Source: JAWHQP01 sp032586195 (GTDB lineage: Bacteria; Pseudomonadota; Gammaproteobacteria; Enterobacterales; Pasteurellaceae). Taken from it: DNA of 64,000 nucleotides. Where the stretch lies: contig JAWHQP010000005.1 of NCBI GenBank assembly GCA_032586195.1, positions 62,001 to 126,000 on the forward strand, read 5' to 3'. Shown here one piece after another: positions 25,343 through 34,429 of this stretch (the first letter of the stretch is position 1; the number at the start of each line of letters is the position of its first letter). A model generated the notes under the pieces. The model did not search any database and had not been told where the DNA came from. It saw nothing but the letters and a program-made list of their open reading frames with translations. A program made the position numbers and the translations under genes.

Positions 25343-26575
25343 CTAATATAAAATCCGCGCCCGGATTGTGCCTTCAATTTCTTTTAATTTATGCAATAAA
25401 TCGCTGGTATCATCGGTTTCCACGTCAATCACCACATAGCCGATTTTCGCGTCGGTCTGTAAATATTGGGCGGCAATATTGACATTAGCGTCCACGAACA
25501 CTTGGTTAACTTTGTTCAAAACGCCCGGTTTGTTGTGGTGAATATGCAATAAACGCTTCGCCGTGCTGTGTTCCGGCAGGGATACTTCCGGAAAATTGAC
25601 CGCAGAAAGGGTTGAACCGTTGTCGGAATATTTCACAAATTTATTCGCCACTTCCGTACCGATATTTTCCTGAGCCTCGGCAGTTGAACCACCGATATGC
25701 GGTGTCAGAATAACATTGTCAAATTTACGCAGCGGAGATTCAAACGGCTCGGCCGCCGAAGCAGGCTCTTTCGGGAAAACATCCACGGCGCCGCCGCGTA
25801 ATCTACCGCTTTCCAACGCCTGCGCCAAAGCATCAATATCCACCACCGTACCGCGAGCAGCATTAATTAAAATACTGTCCTGTTTTAACTGAGCGATACG
25901 TTCGGCATTCATTAAATTCTTAGTGGAAGCATTTTCCGGTACATGCAATGAAATGACATCACAGCTGCCGAGCAATTCTTCCAAGCTGTCAACCTGCTGA
26001 GCATTACCCAACGGCAGTTTGGTTTCTATGTCGTAGAAATACACATTCATACCCAGCGATTCCGCCACAATACTCAGTTGTGAACCGATATGGCCATAGC
26101 CGACAATCCCCAATTTCTTACCTCTGACTTCATGGGAACCGACGGCGGATTTATTCCATTCGCCACGGTGAACCTGTGCGTTTGCCGCGGGAATATTACG
26201 CATTAACAGCAGAATTTCACCCAATACCAATTCCGCCACGGAACGCGTATTAGAGAACGGCGCGTTGAAAACGGGGATACCTTTTTCTTTCGCGGCCTCT
26301 AAGGCAACCTGATTGGTGCCGATACAGAAACAACCGATGGCGATTAATTTGTTCGCATGTTCAAGAATATCCGCAGTTAAGTTAGTACGCGAGCGTAAAC
26401 CGATAAAATGAGCGTCTTTAATCGCTTTTTTCAGCTCTTCCGGTTCCAAGGCTTTTTTGTGGTACTCAATATTGGTATAGCCCGCAGCGTGCAAAACATC
26501 TATTGCATTCTGATGCACGCCTTCCAATAATAAAAATTTAATCTTTGATTTGTCGAGAGATACTCTTGCTGTCAT
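25343..26575 (-). CDS. serA: D-3-phosphoglycerate dehydrogenase
   Basis: The 410-residue first enzyme of serine biosynthesis. It has the NAD-binding GYGHIGSQLS near residues 159-168, the catalytic set Arg (NAARGTVVD), Glu (FPKEPAS) and His (LTPHIGGST), and a C-terminal ACT domain (about 335-410; HHNKPGVLNKVNQVF) that gives serine feedback inhibition in E. coli. Length matches E. coli SerA exactly in type. It lies 21 bases after rpiA on the same strand. Confidence 0.97.
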   Translation of the reverse strand: MTARVSLDKSKIKFLLLEGVHQNAIDVLHAAGYTNIEYHKKALEPEELKKAIKDAHFIGLRSRTNLTADILEHANKLIAIGCFCIGTNQVALEAAKEKGIPVFNAPFSNTRSVAELVLGEILLLMRNIPAANAQVHRGEWNKSAVGSHEVRGKKLGIVGYGHIGSQLSIVAESLGMNVYFYDIETKLPLGNAQQVDSLEELLGSCDVISLHVPENASTKNLMNAERIAQLKQDSILINAARGTVVDIDALAQALESGRLRGGAVDVFPKEPASAAEPFESPLRKFDNVILTPHIGGSTAEAQENIGTEVANKFVKYSDNGSTLSAVNFPEVSLPEHSTAKRLLHIHHNKPGVLNKVNQVFVDANVNIAAQYLQTDAKIGYVVIDVETDDTSDLLHKLKEIEGTIRARILY

Positions 26576-26596
26576 GTTTGTCTTCCTTTTTATTAG

Positions 26597-27256
26597 TTAT
26601 TTAATAATTTTTGCTCCGTCAGGCGAACCAACGATAACGATATCGGCTGAATTTAACGCGAAAATACCATTCGTCACCACCCCGGCGATATTATTCAATT
26701 CTTTTTCCATTTCCACCGGGTTCATAATTTTGAAATTATGCACATCCAGAATCACATTGCCGTTGTCGGTCACCACGCCTTCACGCCATTCGGGCGAACC
26801 ACCCAATGCTACTAATTTGCGCGCCACCTGTGAACGGGCCATCGGGATCACTTCCACCGGCAACGGGAAAGTTGACCCCAGCACATCCACCTGCTTGCTG
26901 GCATCTACGATACAGATAAAGGTTTTCGCCAGTGACGCCACGATTTTTTCGCGGGTTAATGCCGCACCGCCGCCTTTAATCATCATTTTCTGCGGATTGA
27001 TTTCATCGGCTCCGTCCACATAAACATCCAGGCCGGACACATCGTTAGCACTAAAAACCTCAATGCCCAGTTGTTTCAATAATTCTTCCGATTTCTTTGA
27101 AGCGGCGACCGCGCCTTTGATTTGGTGACGAACGGTGCCCAACGCTTCAATAAAACAATTCACCGTAGAGCCGCTGCCGACCCCGACGATAGTGTCCGGT
27201 TTAACAAATTGAAGTGCCGCATTCGCAGCCATTTTTTTCATACTGAGTTGATCCAT
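26597..27256 (-). CDS. rpiA: Ribose-5-phosphate isomerase A
   Basis: A 219-residue isomerase of the pentose phosphate pathway. Visible motifs are VGVGSGSTVNCFIEAL near residues 20-35, YVDGADEINP near 80-89, MIKGGGAALTREKIV near 92-106 and the C-terminal GIFALNSADIVIVGS. It heads an rpiA-serA unit (21-base gap), as in several gammaproteobacteria. Start ATG with AAGGAT upstream. A PurR-like palindrome lies 20 bases before the start codon. Confidence 0.97.
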   Translation of the reverse strand: MDQLSMKKMAANAALQFVKPDTIVGVGSGSTVNCFIEALGTVRHQIKGAVAASKKSEELLKQLGIEVFSANDVSGLDVYVDGADEINPQKMMIKGGGAALTREKIVASLAKTFICIVDASKQVDVLGSTFPLPVEVIPMARSQVARKLVALGGSPEWREGVVTDNGNVILDVHNFKIMNPVEMEKELNNIAGVVTNGIFALNSADIVIVGSPDGAKIIK

Positions 27257-27276
27257 TTTTAATCCTTATAACTTTA

Positions 27277-27292
27277 ACGCAAACGTTTGCTT
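27277..27292. promoter_or_regulatory. PurR-like operator ahead of rpiA
   Basis: ACGCAAACGTTTGCTT matches the E. coli PurR consensus at 15 of 16 positions and is a near-perfect palindrome (GCAAACGTTTGC core). It lies 20 bases before the rpiA ATG. Confidence 0.6.
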
Positions 27293-27403
27293 ATCAGTGA
27301 TATTTTGCTACTTTAATACCAAACCCAAAGATAAACAAGGGCAATCGGAAAAATTCTTATGCCGATTTTATCGCAGTAAGAAGAAAACGAAATATAGCAA
27401 ACG

Positions 27404-28561
27404 TTAATCATCGTTCAAAAATACTTGTAACAATTCATTTAAAAACAGTTTACCATGTTCGGTGATTTGCCAATGATCCTGACTTTCCGTTACATAATTC
27501 CGTTCAACCGCCCACGCAATTTGTGCCTGCACGGAAGTTAACGGCAAACCGGTAAAACGGACGAAATCCGCTTTCGGCACCGGTTCCAGCAGGCGGAAAC
27601 GGTTCATAAAAAACTCAAAACCGCGATCGGCGGGCGGCACCGTTTTTTCCTCATACAAATATTCTCCCCGCATATAGCCTTTAGGGTGCTTGGTCTTGCA
27701 ATAACGCAGAATATCGCCATTGGTAAAGCTCATTTTGCCGTGAGCTCCGCAACCAATCGCAAGATAATCACCAAAGCGCCAATAATTTAGGTTATGTCGG
27801 CATTGAAAACCCGCCTTGGCATAAGCCGATGTTTCATATTGCTGATAACCCGCGGCAGTAAGCAGCCGGTGCCCTTGTTCAAAAATATCCCATAATTCAT
27901 TGTCATCAGGCAATGCGGGCGGGCGATAGGCGAACATGGTATTCGGTTCGATGGTAAGCTGATACCAGGATAAATGCGGCGGCTGCAAGGCAACGGCTTG
28001 ATGTAAATCGTCCAATGCCTGCGCTACGGTTTGGTTCGGTAAACCATGCATCAAATCCAGATTAAAACTTTTCAGCCCCGAAAGTCGGGCTAATTGCACC
28101 GCACTTTTGGCTTCTTTGCCGTTATGAATGCGCCCTAACGCCCGCAATTTTTCATCGGAAAAGCTTTGAATCCCCATGGAAATACGGGTCACACCGGCCT
28201 GCACATAGCCTTGAAAACGAGAGGCTTCTACCGTACCGGGATTGGCTTCCAGAGTAATTTCAATATTATCTTCGAAAGCAATACGGGCCTGAATGCCTTG
28301 TAATAAAGCTTCGATTCCCTCCGCTGAAAACAGGCTGGGCGTCCCGCCGCCGATAAAAACGGAATGTAGCTTTCGCCCTGCCGCGCTCGTGGCAAAGCGT
28401 GACAAATCCCGTGTTAAATCCGTCAACAAGTGCTGAATATAGGCGGCCTCAGGGATATTTCCCTTCCGCCCGTGAGAATTAAAATCGCAGTACGGGCATT
28501 TCTGCACACACCAAGGAATATGCACATAGAGGCTGAGAGGAGGAAGTGAAAAACTCGTCAT
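27404..28561 (-). CDS. hemW: HemW-type radical SAM protein
   Basis: A 385-residue radical SAM protein with the iron-sulphur cluster motif CVQKCPYC (CxxxCxxC, near residues 16-23), the SAM-binding GGGTPS near 70, and the long C-terminal HemN-like domain. HemW is a haem chaperone; older databases call it an oxygen-independent coproporphyrinogen oxidase. The ATG at 28561 is chosen because homologues begin close to the LPPLSLYVHIPWC stretch; upstream in-frame ATGs at 28594-28585 would add a segment encoded by an uptake signal sequence (28568). It follows rdgB by 9 or 42 bases depending on the start, as in E. coli. Confidence 0.9.
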   Translation of the reverse strand: MTSFSLPPLSLYVHIPWCVQKCPYCDFNSHGRKGNIPEAAYIQHLLTDLTRDLSRFATSAAGRKLHSVFIGGGTPSLFSAEGIEALLQGIQARIAFEDNIEITLEANPGTVEASRFQGYVQAGVTRISMGIQSFSDEKLRALGRIHNGKEAKSAVQLARLSGLKSFNLDLMHGLPNQTVAQALDDLHQAVALQPPHLSWYQLTIEPNTMFAYRPPALPDDNELWDIFEQGHRLLTAAGYQQYETSAYAKAGFQCRHNLNYWRFGDYLAIGCGAHGKMSFTNGDILRYCKTKHPKGYMRGEYLYEEKTVPPADRGFEFFMNRFRLLEPVPKADFVRFTGLPLTSVQAQIAWAVERNYVTESQDHWQITEHGKLFLNELLQVFLNDD

Positions 28562-28603
28562 TTCGACACCGCACTTTGACAGCATAAACATCATGCCGCC
28601 GAT

Positions 28604-29197
28604 TTAACGGCTCAATTTTGTTTTTAGTACCGCTAATGCACGGGCGCGATGAGAAATTTTCTTCTTCTCGGCGGTGGCTAATTCGGCAAAGGTACAGCCT
28701 GCTTCGGGGCTGAAAAAGAGGCTGTCGTAGCCAAACCCATTATTGCCTTTTTCTGCAAAACCGATGATACCGTGGCACTCGCCTTCCGCGATAATCGGAG
28801 AAGGATCGGCTTCATGCTGCAAAAATACAATGCAGCTGACAAATTTTGCCCGGCGATTCTCCACCGGGACATTCGACAATTCCGCTAATAATTTTTGTCT
28901 GTTTTCGGCGTCATCGGCATCTTCACCGGCATAACGGGCGGAATACAGCCCCGGCGCACCGTTTAATACCGGCACCACCAAGCCGCTGTCATCGGCAATC
29001 GCAGGCAAACCCGACATTTTCGCCGTATAGCGGGCTTTTAAAATCGCGTTTTCCACAAAGGTTAAGCCCGTTTCTTGCGGGCTTTCAATGGCTAATTCGG
29101 TTTGTGCAATCACGGTAAAACCAAAATCCGCCAGCACATCGGACATTTCTTTAACCTTGCCCTGATTGCCCGTTGCCAACACAATTTTCCGTTTCAT
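28604..29197 (-). CDS. rdgB: XTP/dITP diphosphatase (RdgB/HAM1)
   Basis: A 197-residue house-cleaning nucleotide pyrophosphatase that removes XTP, ITP and dITP. It has the SHR/ATGN substrate motif LATGNQGKVKEM near residues 6-17, the catalytic DDSGL near 68-72, and NGFGYDSLF and ISHRARAL near the C terminus. The ATG at 29197 is chosen for its GAAGGAAAAAG ribosome site and for family length; the frame extends upstream to 29272 without support. It precedes hemW. Confidence 0.96.
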   Translation of the reverse strand: MKRKIVLATGNQGKVKEMSDVLADFGFTVIAQTELAIESPQETGLTFVENAILKARYTAKMSGLPAIADDSGLVVPVLNGAPGLYSARYAGEDADDAENRQKLLAELSNVPVENRRAKFVSCIVFLQHEADPSPIIAEGECHGIIGFAEKGNNGFGYDSLFFSPEAGCTFAELATAEKKKISHRARALAVLKTKLSR

Positions 29198-29272
29198 TCT
29201 TTTTCCTTCATCATAAAAGTTGTAAACATTTACCGCATTATACTGTAATCCGTCGGGGCTGTCCTCACGCAT

Positions 29273-29300
29273 AAAAAAAGCGGAATCTTTCTTCCGCTTT
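29273..29300 (-). terminator. Intrinsic terminator of comE1
   Basis: Nine-bp stem AAAGCGGAA / TTCCGCTTT with a 6-base loop, followed on the minus strand by a run of T (29273-29279). It ends 25 bases after the comE1 stop and overlaps none of the rdgB coding region. Confidence 0.9.
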
Positions 29301-29325
29301 CATTCGATTTCTCCCGCCGAGTCTG

Positions 29326-29673
29326 TTAAAGCATAATGCGATCCCGGTTTTTCTCCAAAGTGGCCTTGCCGATGCCTTGCACTTCCGTCAGTTGTTCAAC
29401 CGAGGTAAAAGGGCCGTGCTTATCACGATATTGCACCACCGCCTCGGCTTTCTTCGCGCCGATACCGACTAATGCGCTTTGAATTTCACCCGCCGTCGCG
29501 GTGTTAATATTGACTTTATTACCCGCCACTGCGGACGCGGCGGACTGGTTATCGGATTGCGCGGCTTGAATCTGCGGCGCTTGAATATCGGCCTTATCCA
29601 CCGCTAATGCCGGCATAGAGCAAAACGAGCCTAATAGAAATGCGGAAAGAAACGCGGTTTTAGCTAATTTCAT
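29326..29673 (-). CDS. comE1: ComE1 (ComEA-type) DNA-binding competence protein
   Basis: A 115-residue secreted protein. A signal peptide (to about residue 24, MPALA|VDKAD) is followed by a low-complexity spacer (residues 25-50) and a helix-hairpin-helix domain (about 52-115) with VNINTATAGEIQSAL, GIGAKKAEAVVQYR and VQGIGKATLEKNR. In Pasteurellaceae ComE1 binds DNA in the periplasm and assists transformation. Its promoter region has a CRP-S site, the hallmark of the competence regulon under CRP and Sxy (TfoX). It is monocistronic with its own terminator. Confidence 0.93.
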   Translation of the reverse strand: MKLAKTAFLSAFLLGSFCSMPALAVDKADIQAPQIQAAQSDNQSAASAVAGNKVNINTATAGEIQSALVGIGAKKAEAVVQYRDKHGPFTSVEQLTEVQGIGKATLEKNRDRIML

Positions 29674-29770
29674 ACGAAGATCCTTTTTATTGATAAAGAA
29701 ACGATGTTGAAAGATTCAACGTCGCCTAATATGCAAAAAAGATAAAAAACTCGCAATTATCACACCGCAC

Positions 29771-29792
29771 TTTTACGATCAGGATCGCAAAA
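29771..29792 (-). promoter_or_regulatory. CRP-S competence site
   Basis: A 22-bp palindrome with half-sites TTTTGCGATC and GATCGTAAAA (minus strand). CRP-S sites differ from normal CRP sites by having TTTGCGATC halves and needing Sxy; this copy has one change in one half. It is centred 108 bases before the comE1 ATG and is flanked on each side by an inward-facing or outward-facing uptake signal sequence (29764 and 29799). Confidence 0.85.
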
Positions 29793-29938
29793 CAGGCAAA
29801 GTGCGGTGCTGACAAAAGGTTTCAGCTTTTGAATGCTAGCTTTGCTAACAGTGCCGAAGCATAGCAACTTCCATACCAAGCCGCGTATAAAATTCGAGTT
29901 TTTCTATAATGCGCATCATTGTTTAGCTAATGATTCCG

Positions 29939-30883
29939 TTATTGAACTTCTTTGATACGCAGCTCTTTCGGCACTTCAAAGACTGTATTTTCTTCACAGC
30001 CCTGCAGCTCTTCCACCGTATCCACTCCCAATTCTTTTAAACGGCTGATCACTGATTGCACCAGCACTTCGGGAGCGGAAGCGCCCGCGGTAAGTCCGAT
30101 GGTGTTTACGCCGTCAAGCCAAGAGGGATTCAAATCCGCCGCGTCATCAATTAATTTCGCCGCAACTCCCATTCGTGATGCCAGTTCCGCCAGACGATTG
30201 GAATTGGATGAATTTTTCGAACCGACCACAATCACCAGATCGGATTGCGCGGCAAGTTCACGCACCGCCTGCTGGCGGTTGGTGGTGGCGTAGCAAATAT
30301 CGTTCTTACGCGGGCCTTGAATGTTAGGATATTTTGCTTTCAACGCGTCAATCACATCAGCGGTATCATCAATGGACAGCGTGGTTTGCGTCATAAAGGT
30401 CAGATCTTCATTATTGCTCAAACCTAATTCGGCAATGTCTTCCACCCCTTCTACCAAAAAAATACCGCCCTCGGGGTTATCATACTGCCCCATAGTACCT
30501 TGCACTTCCGGATGACCTTCATGCCCGATGAGAATGGCTTTCGTGCCTTTGCGGCTGGCTCTCGCCACCTGCATATGTACCTTGGTCACCAGCGGACAGG
30601 TGGCATCAAACACCTTGAGATTACGGCGTTTTGCCTCCTGACGAACCGCTTGGGATACGCCGTGAGCGGAGAAGATCACGATAGCTCCGTCCGGCACTTC
30701 GTTCAGTTCTTCAACAAAAATCGCTCCACGCTCACGCAGGCCGTTCACCACAAAGCGGTTATGCACCACTTCGTGCCGCACATAAATAGGGGCGCCGTGT
30801 ATTTCCAGGGCAAGTTCCACAATGCTGATTGCCCGATCAACGCCCGCACAGAAACCGCGCGGGTTGGCTAAAATAATTTTCAT
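29939..30883 (-). CDS. ispH: 4-hydroxy-3-methylbut-2-enyl diphosphate reductase
   Basis: A 314-residue iron-sulphur enzyme, the last step of the MEP isoprenoid pathway. The three cluster cysteines are visible: RGFCAGVDRAI near residue 12, DATCPLVTK near 96 and DICYATTNRQ near 197. GHEGHPEVQGTMGQ near 122-135 and SKNSSNSNRL near 222-231 are also conserved. It overlaps the lspA stop by 4 bases (ATGA) in the ileS-lspA-ispH operon. Confidence 0.97.
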   Translation of the reverse strand: MKIILANPRGFCAGVDRAISIVELALEIHGAPIYVRHEVVHNRFVVNGLRERGAIFVEELNEVPDGAIVIFSAHGVSQAVRQEAKRRNLKVFDATCPLVTKVHMQVARASRKGTKAILIGHEGHPEVQGTMGQYDNPEGGIFLVEGVEDIAELGLSNNEDLTFMTQTTLSIDDTADVIDALKAKYPNIQGPRKNDICYATTNRQQAVRELAAQSDLVIVVGSKNSSNSNRLAELASRMGVAAKLIDDAADLNPSWLDGVNTIGLTAGASAPEVLVQSVISRLKELGVDTVEELQGCEENTVFEVPKELRIKEVQ

Positions 30884-31374
30884 TTATTCTTCGCCTTATT
30901 TTTATCGTCGTGTTTGAACGCATCTAACGCCAATAATCCCGCTCCCACGCAGATGAATACGTCCGCTAAATTGAATACGGGGTAATGCCATTGCCGCCAG
31001 AAAAAATCAAGGAAATCCACCACAAAGCCATGGTAAATCCGATCCGTCATATTCGCGAGAGCACCGCCGATAATCAGGGCGTAAGCCGAGTTCTGCAGTT
31101 TTTGCTCCGCCTTGTTTTTTTTCAGCAGATAAACTAAAAATCCCGAAATGGCAACGGCCAACACAATAAAGAAATATTTCTGCCAGCCGCCATGCTCCGC
31201 TAAAAAGCTGAACGCCGCCCCATAATTCCGTACATAAGTCAAATTGAAGACCGGCAGTATATTAATGCTTTCATACAACTCAAACCGTTGTACCAGCAAA
31301 AATTTGCTGACCAAATCAAGCAAAAACGCCACCGCGCTTAGCCATAAAAATGAAAGTCCTGATTTGTGGGACAT
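30880..31374 (-). CDS. lspA: Lipoprotein signal peptidase
   Basis: A 164-residue inner-membrane aspartyl protease with four membrane helices that cuts lipoprotein signal peptides. The catalytic aspartates lie in GGALANMTDRIYHG near residues 112-125 and VVDFLDFFW near 127-135. The end is a lysine-rich tail (DDKNKAKNK). It is placed after ileS in a conserved operon; an 89-base spacer with two hairpins separates them. Confidence 0.96.
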   Translation of the reverse strand: MSHKSGLSFLWLSAVAFLLDLVSKFLLVQRFELYESINILPVFNLTYVRNYGAAFSFLAEHGGWQKYFFIVLAVAISGFLVYLLKKNKAEQKLQNSAYALIIGGALANMTDRIYHGFVVDFLDFFWRQWHYPVFNLADVFICVGAGLLALDAFKHDDKNKAKNK

Positions 31375-31400
31375 AAAATATTCCTATCGTTTTATAACAA

Positions 31401-31453
31401 ACCCCGTATAGTCAAACCATACGGGGTGCAAGTCCTCCTTTGAAACAGGAGGA
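31401..31453 (-). other. Two hairpins between ileS and lspA
   Basis: On the minus strand a stem TCCTCC..GGAGGA (31433-31453, 7-base loop) is followed by a perfect 9-bp stem ACCCCGTAT / ATACGGGGT (31401-31427) and then TTGTTATAAAACG. Neither is followed by a clean T-run. The second arm of the first hairpin contains AGGAGG. The segment may be an RNA processing site, an attenuator or a copy of a dispersed repeat. Confidence 0.55.
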
Positions 31454-31463
31454 TTAGAGAGAT

Positions 31464-34271
31464 TTACGCAAACTTCCGCACTTCGCCGCTGCCTTCCACA
31501 TTTTCCACACAACGTGAGCAAAGGCTGTGTTCGTCTTTGCTGTCGGAATAATGCCAGCAGCGCGGACATTTGTAATTGGCGGAACGAATGACTTTAACAG
31601 CCAACCCTTTCACTTCGCCTTCAGGGACATCAGCCTCGGCAAGCGGTTTTACTTCCGCCTTAGAAGTAATTAACACGAAACGTAATTCATCTTTCAATTT
31701 CGCTAATAAGCGGGCATATTCTTCATCGGCATACAAGGTTAATTCCGCTTCCAGCGCAGCACCAATAACTTTTTCGTTACGCGCCTGTTCCAGCATACGA
31801 TTAACTTCCGCACGTAAAGTCAAAATTTGCTGCCAATAGGTATCGTCCAGCTCTTCATCGGCATCTAAGGCAAATAGCCCCTCGTAGAATTCTTCGGTGA
31901 AAACAAATTCCGCGCGTTCACCCGGAATATAATGCCAGATTTCATCCGCCGTGAAAGACAGAATCGGCGCAATCCAACGCACCAACGCCTCGGCAATATG
32001 CCATAAGGCGGTTTGGCAGCTGCGACGGGCAAGGCTGTCAGCTTTGGTGGTGTATTGACGGTCTTTAATGATATCCAGATAGAATGAACCCATTTCGATA
32101 GAACAGAATTTCATTAAACGCTGCACCACGCTATGGAATTGGTAGTTATCATAAGCTTCTTTGATTTCATTCTGAGCATTTAACGCACAATCCACCGCCC
32201 AGCGGTCAAGAGCAATCATATTCTCCGGTTTTACCATATCCCGTTTCGGATCAAAACCATTCAGATTCGCCAACAAGAAACGCGCGGTATTGCGAATACG
32301 ACGATAGGAATCCGCGGCGCGTTTCAGAATTTCATCGGAAACGGTCATTTCGCCCGTGTAATCGGTTGAAGCCACCCATAAACGCAGAATATCGCCGCCG
32401 AATTTATCCATCACCTGTTGCGGAGTAACGATATTGCCGATGGATTTCGACATCTTACGACCCTGCCCGTCCACCGTAAACCCATGGGTCAACACCTGTT
32501 TATACGGCGCTTTATGATCGGTGGCGGTGGAAAGCATCAGCGAGGACATAAACCAACCGCGGTGCTGATCCGAGCCTTCTAAATACATATCCGCTTCTTT
32601 GCCGTTAAACTCCGGACGGGTTTTCACTACGGAAAAATAGGTCGATCCCGAATCGAACCACACATCCAAGGTATCCGGCACCTTGCTATAATGAACCGCC
32701 TCTTCGCCCAACAATTCGGCGGGATCCAAATCCCACCACGCCTGAATGCCTTTTTGTTCAACCCGCTTCGCCACTTCTTCAATCAGTTCAAGAGTACGCG
32801 GGTGTAGCTGTTCGGTTTCATTGTGAATAAACAACGCCACCGGCACTCCCCATGTACGCTGACGGGAGATACACCAGTCCGGCCGGTTTTCCACCATTTT
32901 TTCAATGCGGGCCTGACCCCAGTCAGGAATCCAGCGCACTTTTTTAATTTCGTTTAATGCCTGTTGACGTAACCCTTTGGTTTCCATGCCGATAAACCAT
33001 TGCGGAGTGGCCCGGAAAATAATCGGAGTTTTGTGCCGCCAGCAGTGCGGATAGCTGTGTTTAATTTTTTCTAATTTCAGCAACGCCCCGGTTTCTTGCA
33101 ATTTTTCAATGACTTTAGGGTTTGCTTCAAACACGCCGAAGCCGCCGAAAAATTCGACATTGCGGTTAAATTTGCCGTCGTTACCGATTAAACCCGCCAT
33201 ACCGATATGATATTTGCGCGCCACTACATAGTCGTCCTGACCGTGATCAGGCGCGGTATGCACCAAACCCGTACCGCCGTCGGTGGTGACATGCTCGCCC
33301 AGCACTAACGGCACATTGTAGGCATAGAACGGATGTTTGAACTCAAGCAGTTCAAGATCGGAACCCTTCGCCGTGCCTAATACCGTCCAGCTTTCCGCGC
33401 CGACAGCTTTCGCCACGCTTTCCACCAAGTCCGCGGCTAAAATCAACCGTTCGTCACCGAACTGCACCAGCTGATAAAGCAAATCGGCATTCAGCGCAAT
33501 CGCCTTGTTGGACGGCATAGTCCAAGGGGTTGTGGTCCAAATCACCGCGGACAGTTTGCCCGTCCCTTGAGCGGTCAAAACAAATTTTTTCAGCACCGCA
33601 CTTTCATCCGCGGCGGCAAAACGCACGTAAATGGACGGAGACACCCGGTCTTCGTATTCCACTTCCGCTTCCGCCAACGCGGAGGCACAATCCAAACACC
33701 AATGCACAGGTTTGGAACCTTTATACAAATGACCGTTCTCCACCGCTTTACCAAAGGCACGAATAATATTGGCTTCGGTATCGAAATTCATGGTGAGATA
33801 GGGATTATCCCAGTCGCCCAGCACACCTAAACGGATAAAATCCTTTTTCTGTCCTTCCACCTGCTCGCGGGCATATTTACGGCATTCTTCACGGAATTCA
33901 GCGGCTGAAATCTTTTCATTCGGCTTGCCCACCAGCCCTTCGACTTTCAATTCAATCGGCAAACCGTGGCAGTCCCAACCCGGGATATAAGGACTGTCAT
34001 AGCCTAACGCCGTTTTAGATTTAACAATGATATCTTTGAGAATTTTATTTACCGCGTGACCAATGTGAATCGCACCGTTCGCATAGGGAGGACCATCGTG
34101 CAGAATAAAGGATTTTTTGCCTTTCGCGGCCTGACGGATTTTTTGGTAAAGCTGTTTTTCATACCAATTCTTCAACATACCCGGCTCACGTTTCGCCAGA
34201 TCTCCACGCATAGGAAAACCTGTTTCGGGCAGGTTTAACGTATTTTTATAATCAACAGATTGATTCGACAT
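31464..34271 (-). CDS. ileS: Isoleucyl-tRNA synthetase
   Basis: A 935-residue class I synthetase. The HIGH motif is in PYANGAIHIGHA near residues 58-69, the KMSKS motif in GRKMSKSIGN near 602-611, and the C-terminal zinc site in CPRCWHYSDS...LCSRC near 902-922. The editing domain (GTGLVHTAPDHGQDDY) is intact. Length matches E. coli IleS (938). It is the third gene of murJ-EamA-ribF-ileS-lspA-ispH, though an inverted uptake-sequence pair after ribF may reduce read-through. Confidence 0.98.
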   Translation of the reverse strand: MSNQSVDYKNTLNLPETGFPMRGDLAKREPGMLKNWYEKQLYQKIRQAAKGKKSFILHDGPPYANGAIHIGHAVNKILKDIIVKSKTALGYDSPYIPGWDCHGLPIELKVEGLVGKPNEKISAAEFREECRKYAREQVEGQKKDFIRLGVLGDWDNPYLTMNFDTEANIIRAFGKAVENGHLYKGSKPVHWCLDCASALAEAEVEYEDRVSPSIYVRFAAADESAVLKKFVLTAQGTGKLSAVIWTTTPWTMPSNKAIALNADLLYQLVQFGDERLILAADLVESVAKAVGAESWTVLGTAKGSDLELLEFKHPFYAYNVPLVLGEHVTTDGGTGLVHTAPDHGQDDYVVARKYHIGMAGLIGNDGKFNRNVEFFGGFGVFEANPKVIEKLQETGALLKLEKIKHSYPHCWRHKTPIIFRATPQWFIGMETKGLRQQALNEIKKVRWIPDWGQARIEKMVENRPDWCISRQRTWGVPVALFIHNETEQLHPRTLELIEEVAKRVEQKGIQAWWDLDPAELLGEEAVHYSKVPDTLDVWFDSGSTYFSVVKTRPEFNGKEADMYLEGSDQHRGWFMSSLMLSTATDHKAPYKQVLTHGFTVDGQGRKMSKSIGNIVTPQQVMDKFGGDILRLWVASTDYTGEMTVSDEILKRAADSYRRIRNTARFLLANLNGFDPKRDMVKPENMIALDRWAVDCALNAQNEIKEAYDNYQFHSVVQRLMKFCSIEMGSFYLDIIKDRQYTTKADSLARRSCQTALWHIAEALVRWIAPILSFTADEIWHYIPGERAEFVFTEEFYEGLFALDADEELDDTYWQQILTLRAEVNRMLEQARNEKVIGAALEAELTLYADEEYARLLAKLKDELRFVLITSKAEVKPLAEADVPEGEVKGLAVKVIRSANYKCPRCWHYSDSKDEHSLCSRCVENVEGSGEVRKFA

Positions 34272-34342
34272 TTTCTAATTCCACATTGTAAATTTTCAAA
34301 CAACAATTGGTCTGGCATTATACGCATAAATTCAGCAAGATC

Positions 34343-34409
34343 AAAGTGCGGTGCCGAATTTGCACGTTTTGTAAAATATAAAAAAATCGCAAATTCAACA
34401 CCGCACTTT
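34343..34409 (-). terminator. Inverted pair of uptake sequences after ribF
   Basis: Two uptake signal sequences face each other (cores 34344-34352 and 34400-34408). With their flanks they form arms AAAGTGCGGTG..GAATTTGC and GCAAATTC..CACCGCACTTT able to make a stem of about 19 pairs with a 25-base loop. It follows the ribF stop by 21 bases and precedes ileS, so it may act as a partial terminator. Confidence 0.55.
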
Positions 34410-34429
34410 GCTAAGGAAAATCGGAACAA

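Noticed and set aside
27395..27410. Third PurR-like box (GCAAACGTTAA) at the end of hemW
   Set aside because: Only about 9 of 16 positions match and it lies at a gene's 3' end.
31384..31569. 61-codon frame across the ileS end and the two hairpins
   Set aside because: It is ileS in another frame continued into the hairpins; no ribosome site.
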